From assembly GCF_024160875.1 (NCBI RefSeq), contig NZ_JAIULA010000008.1, forward strand, positions 36,648 to 100,647: a stretch of 64,000 bases of DNA, in the 5' to 3' direction. This document shows positions 46,878 through 57,366 of the stretch, in pieces. The translations under genes were made by a program, and so were the position numbers. Source of the DNA: Ligilactobacillus ubinensis. GTDB taxonomy: Bacteria; Bacillota; Bacilli; Lactobacillales; Lactobacillaceae. The number at the start of each line of letters is the position of its first letter. Position 1 is the first letter of the stretch. The notes below the pieces were generated by a model that saw only the letters and a list, made by a program, of their open reading frames with translations, was not told the DNA's origin and ran no database searches.

Positions 46878-49214
46878 TTAAATATTTATAAAATCAGTTA
46901 ACCATTTTGTTAAAGTTGCTCGATTGCTATAAATAAGAACTTGTTGTGCTTTCATCTTTAATTGTCGCATTTTGAAATTTCTTGTTTGCGATAAGTCTTC
47001 TTTTTTCACTTGCGCTACTTTACTCATTAGTCCATTTTCTATTTTAACAAATCCAGCTTCAAAAAACACCTGTATCATAAAAATAAGCAATTCCTTACTG
47101 ATCTTAAGATACTTTGCCAATTTATCTAAATTGTTTCTTATATCCACATTTGTATGCTTTTGGATAAATTTAAACAAAGTTGCAAATTGTTCCCGTGATG
47201 GGACTCCAACCAAATATGCATTGTCATTTGAAAAAAAGATTGTATAAATTTTTTCAGTCTCAATCATTGTCAAAACTCTTTTTAAATCATTCAAATTATT
47301 TGGACAATCAACAAAAGTAACGTCTTTTGCTTTTAATGTCTTTACAATGTCTTTTGCGACTATTGCTTCAGCATTTTGAGGTAAGTATTCTTCTATTTGC
47401 TGTTTTACATTTGAATTAAAAAAAATATACATTCCATCTTGTTGAAATAATGATTTTCTCAACTTATTTGTTCTCATATCAATTATTTCTGTCTTTGAAT
47501 CTTCCATAAGGCACATATCTTTTATCATGACTTGAACTGAAGTTTTATCACGCCAAACATTTTTTGATAATGTACCAATAAATTTAACACATGCTGGCTT
47601 TGCAACTATTTTCGCTATTTTCTCACCTACGCTAAACGCAAGTGCCGAAACATTATTTTTTTCATTTAGACTAGCTAAATTAATCTTTAAATGTTGTTTA
47701 TTTTTACCAATAGCTTGTGCGTTAATTGTTGTATACTCATCAAATGCAAATACTGGTTCTTCATTTTCATTTCCAAATGGTGCTAGCAATTGTAATTCAT
47801 CAATCAATTTAGTCGAAATACTATTTAGTGAAATCTTTCCTGCAAGTTCAAGGCTTTCTTTTGATCTTTTATCAAGCTGCTGTTCTTTAGCTTCTGCATC
47901 CAAAATCATTTGCAATTCTTCTAATTTATCAGGTTCAACGCTTAACCCACAAGCCATATGATGACCACCAAATGCTACCATTTTATCCCTATGACCATCT
48001 AGTGCTTGAAACAAATTAAAAGAAGGTATCGAACGTCCCGAACCCTTAGCAATGTTATTAGAAGAATCAATGCCCACAACGACTGTTGGCTTCCCTGTTT
48101 CGTCCACTAATCTACTAGCTACAATTCCTAAAACTCCTTGATGCCAATTTTCGCCCCAAACAAGATTTACTAAATGCTTGCCCGATTGTTCCTTTAAGTG
48201 TTCAAGTGCATTTTCTGTAATCTTTTCGACTAATTCTTGCCGCTCACTGTTCAACTTCTGACAAGAATTAGCTAACGAGAGTGCTGTATTCTCATTTTCT
48301 GTTGTTAAAAGTTCAACTCCTACATTAGCATCGCCTAATCTCCCTAACGAATTAAGTCGCGGTGCTAATATAAAGCCAATCGTTTGCTCCGTAATCTCAT
48401 CTAATTTAGTTCCTGAGACCTCACATAAACTCTTTACGCCTAATCTATTTCCACGTTGTAAAATTTCTAAACCATATTTTACTAAAATTCGATTCTCAGA
48501 AATCAAAGGTACTACATCAGCAACTGTTCCTAATGCAACCAAATCCAGCATATCACTTGGTATTTCTTCCAATAAAGCTGTCGCTACTTTAAACGCAACG
48601 CCAACTCCAGAAAGACCTCCAAAAGGATACTTTCCCTTAGGATGTCGTGGGTGTACTATTGCATATGCTTCGGGTAATTTTTCAGGTAACTCATGATGAT
48701 CTGTAACCACTACCTTAACTCCACGGGACTTCGCATAATTTATTGCTTCATAACCTGTCACACCGTTGTCGACTGTCACAATTAGCTGTGCGCCCTTGTC
48801 TATTAAGCATTTATAAGCTTCTATATTAGGCCCATATCCATCCTCAAAGCGGTTAGGAATATAATAAGTTACATCTGCTCCAAGTTGCATCAGTGTACTG
48901 TACATAACAGCTGTACTTGTTAATCCATCAACATCATAATCACCATAAACGACAATTTTTAAGCCCGAAAAAGCAGCTTCTTGAATGCACTCAATCGCTT
49001 TATCCATATCATACAATTCAAAAGGGTCAATAATTTTTTCACTACTAGGATGCAAAAAAGAATTAATTTGGTCTACAGTTTTATAGCCTCGCCTGTATAA
49101 AATACGTGTAACAATGGATGAAATTGCGAGCCTACTAGACAAATCTTCAATTTCATTATTATCAGTTTGTGTCGGTAGTCGCCAATCATACTTAGCTTCT
49201 AACAAGTTATTCAA
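46878..49214 (-). CDS. recJ: Single-stranded-DNA-specific exonuclease RecJ
   Basis: 778 aa, 5'-3' ssDNA exonuclease in recombination and mismatch repair. DHH motifs YGDYDVDGLTST and VTDHHELPE; DHHA1 region GGHHMACGL; OB-like domain around 460-560. A C-terminal extension of about 200 aa is typical of Firmicute RecJ. ATG 49214 overlaps the preceding LapA-type gene by 4 bp (ATGA). Confidence 0.96.
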   Translation of the reverse strand: MNNLLEAKYDWRLPTQTDNNEIEDLSSRLAISSIVTRILYRRGYKTVDQINSFLHPSSEKIIDPFELYDMDKAIECIQEAAFSGLKIVVYGDYDVDGLTSTAVMYSTLMQLGADVTYYIPNRFEDGYGPNIEAYKCLIDKGAQLIVTVDNGVTGYEAINYAKSRGVKVVVTDHHELPEKLPEAYAIVHPRHPKGKYPFGGLSGVGVAFKVATALLEEIPSDMLDLVALGTVADVVPLISENRILVKYGLEILQRGNRLGVKSLCEVSGTKLDEITEQTIGFILAPRLNSLGRLGDANVGVELLTTENENTALSLANSCQKLNSERQELVEKITENALEHLKEQSGKHLVNLVWGENWHQGVLGIVASRLVDETGKPTVVVGIDSSNNIAKGSGRSIPSFNLFQALDGHRDKMVAFGGHHMACGLSVEPDKLEELQMILDAEAKEQQLDKRSKESLELAGKISLNSISTKLIDELQLLAPFGNENEEPVFAFDEYTTINAQAIGKNKQHLKINLASLNEKNNVSALAFSVGEKIAKIVAKPACVKFIGTLSKNVWRDKTSVQVMIKDMCLMEDSKTEIIDMRTNKLRKSLFQQDGMYIFFNSNVKQQIEEYLPQNAEAIVAKDIVKTLKAKDVTFVDCPNNLNDLKRVLTMIETEKIYTIFFSNDNAYLVGVPSREQFATLFKFIQKHTNVDIRNNLDKLAKYLKISKELLIFMIQVFFEAGFVKIENGLMSKVAQVKKEDLSQTRNFKMRQLKMKAQQVLIYSNRATLTKWLTDFINI

Positions 49215-49504
49215 CCTTTCTGTTCAGAAGATTTTTTATCTGTACTACGCCGCATATTTTTGTTTACTTCCAGATTTTGCTTTGTTTTCTTTAACTCGTT
49301 TTTCAGTTTTAAAATTGTCATCATTGAAAATGAAACAGCGATTAACATTCCAATTAAAACAGAAACAACTAAAATAATAACTAATGGCATAGTTACATAA
49401 GTAATGCCAAAATTAACTGTTACTTTTTGAACATTTAGCCAAGAAAACACAACAATTACTAAAATTAATAGCGTTGTCCCTACCATTTGCCATTGCTTTT
49501 TCAT
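49211..49504 (-). CDS. LapA-domain (DUF1049) membrane protein
   Basis: 97 aa: two TM segments (about 8-25 and 40-62) joined by the short NVQKVTVNFGIT hairpin typical of LapA/DUF1049, then a basic coiled tail (KNELKKTKQNLE). In proteobacteria LapA regulates LPS; in Gram-positives the role is unknown. Overlaps the recJ start by 4 bp, so it is coupled to it. SD GGGGGT before ATG 49504. Confidence 0.85.
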   Translation of the reverse strand: MKKQWQMVGTTLLILVIVVFSWLNVQKVTVNFGITYVTMPLVIILVVSVLIGMLIAVSFSMMTILKLKNELKKTKQNLEVNKNMRRSTDKKSSEQKG

Positions 49505-49534
49505 AAAAATTACCCCCTATTTAAAATAGCGCCT

Positions 49535-50344
49535 TTATTTTTTATTAAAAATACTGTTTGCTAAACAATCTCCTAATCTTGGAAACATATGATATAGGTG
49601 ATCTGCTACTTCCATTATATACGGTATATTCAATTCACGTTTAGACGTACCAATTGTTTGCACTATCTTACTTGCAACTACCTTTGAGTCCAGTACATAG
49701 TTTCCAAGATTGTTTAAATAATTCCCACTTTTGTCAGCTTTAGCAAAAAATTCTGTTTTTATCGGTCCTGGATTAACTGTTAATACAGAAATACCCAATT
49801 TTTTTAATTCTAACCGCAACGCGTTAGAAAAACCTAAAACAGCAAATTTTGTAGCTGAATAGATAGTTGACTTAGGTGTTGCTATTTTTCCAGCCATAGA
49901 TGCAATATTAATGATAGCACCACGATGACGTTTACCCATCTGTAATGCTGTAAATTTGCTCATATAAATTAAGCCTAGCACATTAACCTTGAACATTTCT
50001 TCCATAATATTCATGTCAAATTTAAGAAATTCTTCCATTAAACCAAAACCGGCATTGTTAATTAAAACATCAATCGGACCAACTTCAGATTCAATTTTGG
50101 TTACCACTTTTTCAATATCATCTGTTTTTGAAACATCCAATGTATAGGCAAAAGCCAAGCGCCCTGAAATTTCACGACAATTAGCAACTACTTGTTGTAA
50201 TTTGTCCATCCTTCTTGCACATACAACTACAATAGCTCCCCTTTTGGCTGCTTGATAAGCAATCTGTTCACCTAATCCACCAGAAGCTCCAGTAATCAAA
50301 ACTACTCGATTGCGTAAATTTTTGAGTTCTTTATATCCTGTCAT
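49535..50344 (-). CDS. Short-chain dehydrogenase/reductase
   Basis: 269 aa classical SDR. NADP-type TGASGGLGEQIA loop, NNAGFG, the Ser in INIASMAG and the catalytic YSATK (Y-x-x-x-K). The C-terminal region (IPYIMEVADHLYHMFP) is like Bacillus YqjQ. It sits between rnz and the lapA-recJ-apt group on the same strand, a common arrangement in lactobacilli. Substrate unknown. Confidence 0.93.
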   Translation of the reverse strand: MTGYKELKNLRNRVVLITGASGGLGEQIAYQAAKRGAIVVVCARRMDKLQQVVANCREISGRLAFAYTLDVSKTDDIEKVVTKIESEVGPIDVLINNAGFGLMEEFLKFDMNIMEEMFKVNVLGLIYMSKFTALQMGKRHRGAIINIASMAGKIATPKSTIYSATKFAVLGFSNALRLELKKLGISVLTVNPGPIKTEFFAKADKSGNYLNNLGNYVLDSKVVASKIVQTIGTSKRELNIPYIMEVADHLYHMFPRLGDCLANSIFNKK

Positions 50345-50396
50345 TTATCTACTTATCCGCCTTTTTCTTTTTATAAACCGAAATTCAATCATAATA

Positions 50397-51347
50397 TTAT
50401 TCATCTTCATGTTTATTTACAAATTTAACTTCAAAAGTATCAAAATCTCTGACTACTTTTGTGTTAGCAAATACATTACGTGCATCACTTTCAAGTTTAT
50501 TGACAAGTGAGCCTACATATCGTGCTGAAATATGTGTTAATAATAATGTTCTAACTTTTGCTTTATTAGCAACATTGGCAGCTTGTACAGATGTAGAGTG
50601 ATAGTAGTTTCGTGCTAGTTTGCTTTCACCTTTACCAAAAGTACTCTCATGTACTAAAACATCAGCATTATATGCTAAATCCAAAATATTTGGTGTTTGT
50701 CGTGTATCACCTAGAATCGTTACAATTCTACCTTTTTTAGGTGTACCTATATAATCTTTACCATCGATTACTCTTCCGTCTGGTAAGGTAACACTTGCAC
50801 CTGATTTTATTTTTCCATAAATTGGTCCTGCAGCAATTCCCTTTTCATGCAGTTTATCTACAAGCAATTCACCCGGATAATCCTTCTCAACAATCCGATA
50901 CCCTACACTTTGAATACGATGATCTAAATATTTAAACGAAACTACAAACCTTTGATTCTCAAAAATAATGCCTTCATCTTCTAACTCAACGAAATTAATT
51001 TTATATGAAAGTTTACTTTGGGAGATTCGTAAAGATGTTTTAACAAATTCTGAAATCCCTTTGGGACCATAAATAGTTAATGGTCCAGTCTTATCTCCTC
51101 CTTGAAAAGAACGACTGCTCAAGAAACCAGGTAATCCAAACAAATGATCTCCATGCAGATGTGTGATAAAAATACGATCAATTTTCCGTGGTTTAATATT
51201 AGTTCGTAAAATTTGATGCTGTGTTCCTTCACCTACATCAAATAACCAAATTGAATTAATTTCATCCAATAGTTTTAAAGCAATCGCTGTAACATTACGA
51301 AATTTGGCAGGTGAACCAGCACCTGTCCCTAAAAATTCAAGTTCCAT
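50397..51347 (-). CDS. rnz: Ribonuclease Z
   Basis: 316 aa, metallo-beta-lactamase endonuclease that trims tRNA 3' ends. [12 protein letters not shown] is the metal-binding HxHxDH motif; [17 protein letters not shown] and [10 protein letters not shown] complete the set. This matters particularly for the two tRNAs in the window, neither of which encodes CCA. Followed by the SDR gene 52 bp later. Confidence 0.96.
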   Translation of the reverse strand: MELEFLGTGAGSPAKFRNVTAIALKLLDEINSIWLFDVGEGTQHQILRTNIKPRKIDRIFITHLHGDHLFGLPGFLSSRSFQGGDKTGPLTIYGPKGISEFVKTSLRISQSKLSYKINFVELEDEGIIFENQRFVVSFKYLDHRIQSVGYRIVEKDYPGELLVDKLHEKGIAAGPIYGKIKSGASVTLPDGRVIDGKDYIGTPKKGRIVTILGDTRQTPNILDLAYNADVLVHESTFGKGESKLARNYYHSTSVQAANVANKAKVRTLLLTHISARYVGSLVNKLESDARNVFANTKVVRDFDTFEVKFVNKHEDE

Positions 51348-51545
51348 ATTCTAAATTCCTATTCTAATTTGCTAAAAAACAAATAAACTTTAACGTAACA
51401 ATATACATACTTATACTGATACCAATTTCTATTTTATCATTAAATAGCTTTTAAAAGAAATATTTTTCTTCATGCTAATAATTGAATAACTAAATTTGTA
51501 ATCTTCTCTATACTTTTCTACCATATTTTTTTCAAATAAAAAATA

Positions 51546-51632
51546 AAAAGGCACTCATAGTTAGAAGTGAATATCAAAAGTTAGTTTTCTTGACTAATTT
51601 TGACGAGCATTTCTGTTATATGAGCGCCTCTT
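51546..51632 (-). terminator. Long imperfect hairpin after the HesB/YqkB-like gene
   Basis: Arms 51548-51584 and 51591-51628 pair through GGC-CTCATA, TTAGAA-GTG and CAAAA-TTAGT blocks separated by small internal loops, with a 7-nt apical loop. T and A tracts flank both sides. Terminator function is likely, but the stem is unusually long for one. Confidence 0.6.
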
Positions 51633-51644
51633 TATGCTGTTAAT

Positions 51645-51989
51645 TTATGAGTAATCTATAATAGCCACAGAACTTGTCAACTCCCCTGAACTATCACTTG
51701 TTAAACGTAACATTTTATTTACTGGGTTAACTGTCAGATACATATTATCATCCATATACATATCGGTATAATCCTTGTAGCGAATAACTCCAATATCAGA
51801 GTCTAATTTTCCTTCATAATCCTTGTTTAAATTACCTTTTTTAACTATTAAAATACGAAAACTTGAATCTAATGAACAAACTCCAACTTTAGAAAGAGGT
51901 CCAACACCATCATCATAGTCAAGCAATAAATCTTTATTGTTATATTTGACTAACTTGTTCTTTGCTTCTTGTGTTATTGTAAGATACAT
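51645..51989 (-). CDS. HesB/YqkB-like iron-sulfur-biosynthesis family protein
   Basis: 114 aa from ATG 51989 (GGAGGTG upstream; frame open from 52004). MYLTITQEAKNKLVKY, LLLDYDDGVGP and GVIRYKDYTDMYMDDNM resemble the YqkB-type HesB-like proteins of lactobacilli. These lack the three conserved cysteines of true A-type Fe-S carriers. Only one Cys is present here, so a direct carrier role is unlikely. Confidence 0.75.
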   Translation of the reverse strand: MYLTITQEAKNKLVKYNNKDLLLDYDDGVGPLSKVGVCSLDSSFRILIVKKGNLNKDYEGKLDSDIGVIRYKDYTDMYMDDNMYLTVNPVNKMLRLTSDSSGELTSSVAIIDYS

Positions 51990-52081
51990 AAGAAACACCT
52001 CCATACATTTATACCCTAATTATATCACTTGTTTTTAGTAAGTATAAATATATGCTCAAAATTTATATTTGGAGAATTTTT

Positions 52082-52384
52082 ATGCTACTAAAAGACTTAT
52101 TATCTGCTACTGCAGACATGAATATGCAACTTCATTTGTATTTTGAAGTAACAACTTCAAACAAATCTTTACTATGTGTTTATGATATAGAAAAAACAAA
52201 GACTAGAGTAAATCTACTTGTAAATTCTAACTCAATTATTCCGGCTATATCTCTTGAACTGTTTTATACTCTATGTTCAGACGAACAGCCACAAACACCT
52301 ATCTACATTTACGATACTCATGCTAATGTCTCATATCCAATCTTTGGTTATCGCATCCAAGAAGCAATGTTATTACTCAAATAA
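52082..52384 (+). CDS. Hypothetical protein
   Basis: 100 aa from ATG 52082 with GGAG 8 nt upstream; an in-frame ATG at 52052 has none. Mixed alpha/beta composition, no hydrophobic segment, no recognised motif. It converges on the DUF915-like gene, whose stop is only 7 bp away, without a visible terminator. Divergent from the HesB/YqkB-like gene. Confidence 0.55.
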   Translation: MLLKDLLSATADMNMQLHLYFEVTTSNKSLLCVYDIEKTKTRVNLLVNSNSIIPAISLELFYTLCSDEQPQTPIYIYDTHANVSYPIFGYRIQEAMLLLK

Positions 52385-52390
52385 ATATTG

Positions 52391-53278
52391 CTAATTATTT
52401 GCATCACCTTGTTGATTCGGATCTTGACTACCTGACTTATTAGTTTGTACCTGTTGGTTCTCATCCAAAATATATTGTTTAATCAACGTAACAATTTGCT
52501 TGTTTTGTGGCAAACTTGAATGTTGTGCATTCACTCCGGTTACCGTTATTTCGGTATAACTACTTACCTGATCTTGATAAATAAACTTTCCAGCTGACAC
52601 ACTATTTAACGGAACAAGGCCATCAGATGCATAGTTCTTAGTTCCAGCGACTGAATATACCGTTAAACTCGATGGAATTTTGCTTCTTTTAGCAATAAAA
52701 TCAGCAAGCATTTGTGTTTTATTTGCGGTTGATTTTTCTGCGAAGTTAAATGGTGACCCTATTGTCATTAGCTTTTTTATTTTGGCATCATCATTATCTA
52801 AATACTTCTCTAAAAATGCTGTATAGATAAGGCCTCCATTGGAATGTCCTATTCCCTTAAAGTTATTGAAGTTATACCGTTTACGTAGTTGCTTGAAAGC
52901 CTCATTGAACATACTTGCTTGCTTCAAAATATTAGCATAGCCATCCTTGTTGTTTTCAAACGCAACTACAATAAATGGTTCATTGTCTTTAGGCTTGATG
53001 GACCCCGTATACGTAATTTTACCGCTATTCCAAACTTTAACTTTTAACAAACTATGTTGTTGCTGTGCGTCTTTATTTAATAATTCTACTAAGGTATCAA
53101 ATCTATTCTCAGTAGCTGAACTACCTGGAATCATTATGACAGGAGATAATTTTGAATTATGCCATCTTGTTAGGCTGCTAACATTTTTCTTAGTCCAAAA
53201 ATAAGAAGGAAATGATAACCCTAAAGTTATACATAAACAAAGCAGTATGATTATAACGTTTTTTTTACGTCCCTTCAC
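52391..53278 (-). CDS. DUF915-like alpha/beta hydrolase, membrane-anchored
   Basis: 295 aa from GTG 53278 (GAGGG upstream; GTG 53290 also possible). Basic start, TM anchor (about 8-26), then an extracytoplasmic hydrolase domain. SPVIMIPGSSATENRF is the oxyanion region, GIGHSNGG the nucleophile elbow (GHSxG) and NAQHSSLPQN the likely catalytic His. The C-terminus is Gln/Asn-rich. It overlaps the EIIC-like gene by 14 bp, so it is probably translated with it at the end of the dlt transcription unit. Confidence 0.86.
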   Translation of the reverse strand: MKGRKKNVIIILLCLCITLGLSFPSYFWTKKNVSSLTRWHNSKLSPVIMIPGSSATENRFDTLVELLNKDAQQQHSLLKVKVWNSGKITYTGSIKPKDNEPFIVVAFENNKDGYANILKQASMFNEAFKQLRKRYNFNNFKGIGHSNGGLIYTAFLEKYLDNDDAKIKKLMTIGSPFNFAEKSTANKTQMLADFIAKRSKIPSSLTVYSVAGTKNYASDGLVPLNSVSAGKFIYQDQVSSYTEITVTGVNAQHSSLPQNKQIVTLIKQYILDENQQVQTNKSGSQDPNQQGDANN

Positions 53279-54563
53279 TATTATTTGCACCCTCTTTCAT
53301 AGCATCCTTAACTCTTTCAGCTAATTTTACAAATGGTAGATATAACAAGACATCAATCCCCAGTAAAATAATACCTACAATTAGAGCCATAATATTGCCA
53401 TTTGTTCCGATAAAAGCAACTAGCATTCCTGGTGTCCCATCTGGAACAGGATACACTAACGGCGGCATTATATGAATTGCAATCGCTCCAGCTGCTATTA
53501 TCATGTTAACTAATGGTGCAAGAATAAATGGAATAATATACATCGGATTAAATAACAGCGGTACTCCAATCATTATTGGACTATTGTTATTGAAAAAAGC
53601 AGGTAACAAAGACCAACGTGCAACTCGTAAATAGCCACTACCATGCGAAACCAGTGTAATAGCTATAATTAATGCCAAAGTTGCCCCCACTCCACCAAAA
53701 GATCCAAATCCTTGATAAAGAGTTGTTGCTGTAAATTGATGTGGTACATTCCATGCTGACTTATGTGATAATGCATAATTCAAATTATCTGTATAATTTT
53801 GATCAGTATACATAGCACCAACTGTGGCGTACGGTCCAGCTAAACCCATCCACGCCAAAACAGTAGTTAATACTCCCAATAATAACACGTACCAAATTAC
53901 GTTTTGATTTTCCGAGAATGTTTCAAAACTAACAACAATATTTGAAATCACTCCACTTCTCTGGAGAAAATTAATTCCCATGCTCACAATTAAGCCTAAC
54001 AGGATCATTCCAAAGATTGCTGGTAATGCGAAAAAGGCACGATCTAAGATATCATCTGTCCGCATTGCTTGTTTAAACAAAGGCCGTTCCAACAAACGAA
54101 ACATCCAGCCAGTAATATATCCAATTATCAAGCCTAATAATAATCCATTCGAGCCTAATAAAATCCAATTAAGTGAAATTCCGTTTGACATAAAATTTAG
54201 TGGTTTTATACATAATAGTAAAAATGTAATTAATCCTGTTAACCCTGCCATTTGGTTATCCCGATGAAAATATCTTGCAGTATACTGTGCAGCTTGGTAT
54301 GCTGCAAGCATTGAGACAATTCCTAATGTTAGTGATGTAAAGTTTCCAAAAAATATGCGATATTTATTAAAATGCGGTAACCAATTACTTAAATTGCATA
54401 AACTATTAACAAATCCATTTTTGGAAAAAACTGTTACTTGAAAAATTTGTGCAATGCTTCCTAATAGTACAAATGGAAAAAGCATTACAAGCGTTCGTCT
54501 TGTCACACACGCAAACGATGTTCGTCGCAGTTTAAACATAATTGGTACAATTCTATTTATCAT
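53265..54563 (-). CDS. Orphan PTS EIIC-like membrane protein
   Basis: 432 aa from ATG 54563 (GGTGGAG upstream; frame open to 54596). About ten TM segments with the layout of the lactose/cellobiose-type PTS_EIIC domain (FVLLGSIAQIFQV, NNNSPIMIGVPLLFNP, VPDGTPGMLVAF). No EIIA or EIIB is nearby. It follows dltD by 71 bp without a clear terminator and overlaps a DUF915-like hydrolase. Transport specificity is unknown; a PTS-independent role is possible. Confidence 0.85.
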   Translation of the reverse strand: MINRIVPIMFKLRRTSFACVTRRTLVMLFPFVLLGSIAQIFQVTVFSKNGFVNSLCNLSNWLPHFNKYRIFFGNFTSLTLGIVSMLAAYQAAQYTARYFHRDNQMAGLTGLITFLLLCIKPLNFMSNGISLNWILLGSNGLLLGLIIGYITGWMFRLLERPLFKQAMRTDDILDRAFFALPAIFGMILLGLIVSMGINFLQRSGVISNIVVSFETFSENQNVIWYVLLLGVLTTVLAWMGLAGPYATVGAMYTDQNYTDNLNYALSHKSAWNVPHQFTATTLYQGFGSFGGVGATLALIIAITLVSHGSGYLRVARWSLLPAFFNNNSPIMIGVPLLFNPMYIIPFILAPLVNMIIAAGAIAIHIMPPLVYPVPDGTPGMLVAFIGTNGNIMALIVGIILLGIDVLLYLPFVKLAERVKDAMKEGANNSEGT

Positions 54564-54634
54564 TTCTCCACCTCTATACCAAGATTCAACTTTCAAATTC
54601 GAGTTCTTAGTTATAGAATCGTATGCTTTTAGAC

Positions 54635-55903
54635 TTAATCTACCACTTTGTTTAATGAATTACCATGTAAATTCTGCCAATTTTTACTATAAAAATAATT
54701 ATTTATTTTAAATTTAGGTGTTTTTTGTTTTTTTGTTAAAAATGGATCTACGTATTTATCTAATTTTAACCAACCACGCCATCCCAAGTGAATTGTATCT
54801 TGCATGAAGTAATGTTCTGAACCGTCTTTTGACATATCCACAATGTTAGTAAAACCTTGTTGTTTTAACTGATACTTTATTTTCTTATCAAAAGTGGCTA
54901 TCATCTTCATTGACAAACCTGTATATTTTGCCCATGACTTATTGATCGGTGGAATAACAAATAAAACATTAGTGTTGTTTTTTGCAAATTGATTTAATAC
55001 TAATTGAAAATCAGCATATTCTGGTGATGATACATAGTTAAAATCACTTTGCTCATTTTGCAAATTCTTATATGCCCCTTTAAGCCGCTTTTTCCAAAAC
55101 ACATTATCAACTTCAAATGGATTATTTGTTGTGTTCTTTTTGCCTAAGTCATAAGCCAGTTTATCTAATTTACTATAGTTATACGTGTCAGGCAATTGCT
55201 TCATCTGTCGTTTAATAATTGATGTTCGCGTATTAACATGTAACACCGAAAATAATTGATCCTCATGTGAAAGCTCGTTATATTTCAAATCAACATATGT
55301 CTTTTGTATATCTGTTAATGTTTTACCACTAGCTATTCTTTCAACTGCATCTTCAATGATGCTATCTGAATGCAAATTCTTCATTTGCAATAGCCGTTTT
55401 GCTGCATATATGTCCATTTCTGATTTATCTGCTGTCTTTAACCATGTAATAACTTGTAGGTTTGAATAATAATAAGCGAACGCCTGTGGATCTATGCCTT
55501 TTTTAACAAACCATTGTGGTGAAATAATAAAAACAGCTTTCTTGTTTTTTAATTGTCTGTTGATTCCTTGCATTGCCCAATAATGTGACAATGATTGTGA
55601 ACCAGCAGCTCCTAATAAAAACGGTCGGTATGAACGATGATATTTTCTTGCTAAAACCGATGGATGTAGCGGATCTATTCGCGATAGTTCTGATGACCCC
55701 ATAAAAGCAACGTAGTTTTTTTCTAATGCTGCTTTTTTTATTGCTGTCCCTTTAAACACATCAACGCTTTGAGAGATTGAAGCTCCAGGAAGTATTTTTT
55801 TATTAACATTTAATTTAAAAGGTGATACTAAAAAGACAAGTAAAATTAGTATTGCAACAATAACAGGGCCAAAAATCAGCCATAGTTTCTTTTTAAAGCT
55901 CAT
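54635..55903 (-). CDS. dltD: D-alanyl-lipoteichoic acid biosynthesis protein DltD
   Basis: 422 aa. N-terminal TM (about 8-28), then an extracellular SGNH-like domain: [14 protein letters not shown] near residue 70 carries the catalytic Ser, and [10 protein letters not shown] near the C-terminus carries Asp and His. Needed for the final transfer of D-Ala to teichoic acid. Start ATG 55903 overlaps dltC by 11 bp. Normal length. Confidence 0.96.
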   Translation of the reverse strand: MSFKKKLWLIFGPVIVAILILLVFLVSPFKLNVNKKILPGASISQSVDVFKGTAIKKAALEKNYVAFMGSSELSRIDPLHPSVLARKYHRSYRPFLLGAAGSQSLSHYWAMQGINRQLKNKKAVFIISPQWFVKKGIDPQAFAYYYSNLQVITWLKTADKSEMDIYAAKRLLQMKNLHSDSIIEDAVERIASGKTLTDIQKTYVDLKYNELSHEDQLFSVLHVNTRTSIIKRQMKQLPDTYNYSKLDKLAYDLGKKNTTNNPFEVDNVFWKKRLKGAYKNLQNEQSDFNYVSSPEYADFQLVLNQFAKNNTNVLFVIPPINKSWAKYTGLSMKMIATFDKKIKYQLKQQGFTNIVDMSKDGSEHYFMQDTIHLGWRGWLKLDKYVDPFLTKKQKTPKFKINNYFYSKNWQNLHGNSLNKVVD

Positions 55904-56132
55904 TAGTCATTGCTTCAACTTTCGCAATAATTTTATTTGGAGTATCCCATTCACTTCTCTCAAATTCTGAAACTGGTGCATCAACGCCACATTCTGATTC
56001 TAATTCAAGTAATAGTTGAACTGTTCCCATAGAATCGAGTAATCCTGTTTCAAAAAGATTTACGTCTAAATCTTTTTTTACTTCGTCACTACCTGTTAAA
56101 TCAACTAATATATTTAAAACTGTATCTTTCAT
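55893..56132 (-). CDS. dltC: D-alanyl carrier protein DltC
   Basis: 79 aa from ATG 56132; a TTG two codons earlier is also open. Acyl-carrier fold with the phosphopantetheine Ser in [18 protein letters not shown]. The C-terminal [13 protein letters not shown] is characteristic of DltC. It carries D-Ala from DltA to DltB. Overlaps dltD. Confidence 0.96.
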   Translation of the reverse strand: MKDTVLNILVDLTGSDEVKKDLDVNLFETGLLDSMGTVQLLLELESECGVDAPVSEFERSEWDTPNKIIAKVEAMTNEL

Positions 56133-56163
56133 AATCAAAAACTTCCTTTTTTATTTTTTTATA

Positions 56164-57366
56164 TTAATGTTTCATAAAGAACAAGGTATTCAAAAACCCT
56201 GAAAAAATTAAGAAACTAAAACATACCAAGTTAAATGTTAAGAAAATTGCAAATATCTTAGTAAATCGATTACTTGGAATTTTATCTCTATGTTTCTTCT
56301 TAAAGCGTAGCCATACATCGCAGATGATGATAGCACATGCATGAAATAGACCATAAACGATATAATACCAGGTTACGCCATGCCAAAAGCCCATTATCAA
56401 GAACAAAGTTAAATACCCTAAATTAGCTAAATTAACTTTATTTTTTACCAATTTCTTTTTCATCAAGAAAAATACCAATCGCATGTATATATAATCCCTA
56501 AACCAAAACGACAATGTCATATGCCATCTGTTCCAAAAGTCCTTGATATTTTTAGATATAAATGGCAAATTAAAGTTCATTGGTGTTTCTATTCCCATAG
56601 CATAACTTGTTCCAACTGCAAATAAACTATATCCAGCAAAATCAAAAAATAAATCCATTGAATACACATACATATATTCGACTAAATACCATGAAATGCC
56701 CCCATGTGCTAGCGCAAGTGCACTAACTTGTGGTAATAAGACACTTCCAAAATAATAAGCTAGTATGAATTTATATAAAAAGCCTAAAAAGATATAATGT
56801 ACACTTTTTCCAAGCATATTTACATATTTTTCAACAGATGGTACCGTATCATAATCTTTAATAAAACGCCTGTATCTATCAATTGGTCCTGAAGATATCG
56901 TTGGAAAAAACAAGATAAAGTGTAATACCTTTAAAAAATCTAAGCTCTTTATCATTCCATCTCTAGTTTCCATTATAATTCCAACAATTTTAAACGTTAG
57001 ATAACTAATACCTAAAAAACCAATAATTGATGCTGCCCCATGCTCAAAAACAGGTGTTATCTTAACTATAACTAGTGGAAAAATTGCTAAAAGTACAGCT
57101 ATGACAAAAACCCATGTATCATTTCTTTTTTGCCGATATTTAAAATATGCAAACATTAAGCACATTTCAAAAGCCACATACCCAATTAATGCTAATCCTT
57201 GCACAAATTTATTAGCATCAAATATTAAAAATAAGAAAGCAAATGAAACAATCGTTTCGTATATCCGCCATCTCTTACCTTTTAGCAATCCAATTATGAT
57301 TGGTAAAAGAGCTAAACTCAACCACAAAAAATATTCTGGATTCTCATATGGTTGCATGTTTATCAT
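56164..57366 (-). CDS. dltB: D-alanyl transfer MBOAT protein DltB
   Basis: 400 aa membrane-bound O-acyltransferase with about 11 TM segments. FFPTISSGPIDRYRRF, WNRWHMTLSFWFRDYIYMR and the catalytic-His segment FWHGVTWYYIVYG are intact. Start ATG 57366 overlaps the dltA stop in ATGA. Confidence 0.96.
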   Translation of the reverse strand: MINMQPYENPEYFLWLSLALLPIIIGLLKGKRWRIYETIVSFAFLFLIFDANKFVQGLALIGYVAFEMCLMFAYFKYRQKRNDTWVFVIAVLLAIFPLVIVKITPVFEHGAASIIGFLGISYLTFKIVGIIMETRDGMIKSLDFLKVLHFILFFPTISSGPIDRYRRFIKDYDTVPSVEKYVNMLGKSVHYIFLGFLYKFILAYYFGSVLLPQVSALALAHGGISWYLVEYMYVYSMDLFFDFAGYSLFAVGTSYAMGIETPMNFNLPFISKNIKDFWNRWHMTLSFWFRDYIYMRLVFFLMKKKLVKNKVNLANLGYLTLFLIMGFWHGVTWYYIVYGLFHACAIIICDVWLRFKKKHRDKIPSNRFTKIFAIFLTFNLVCFSFLIFSGFLNTLFFMKH

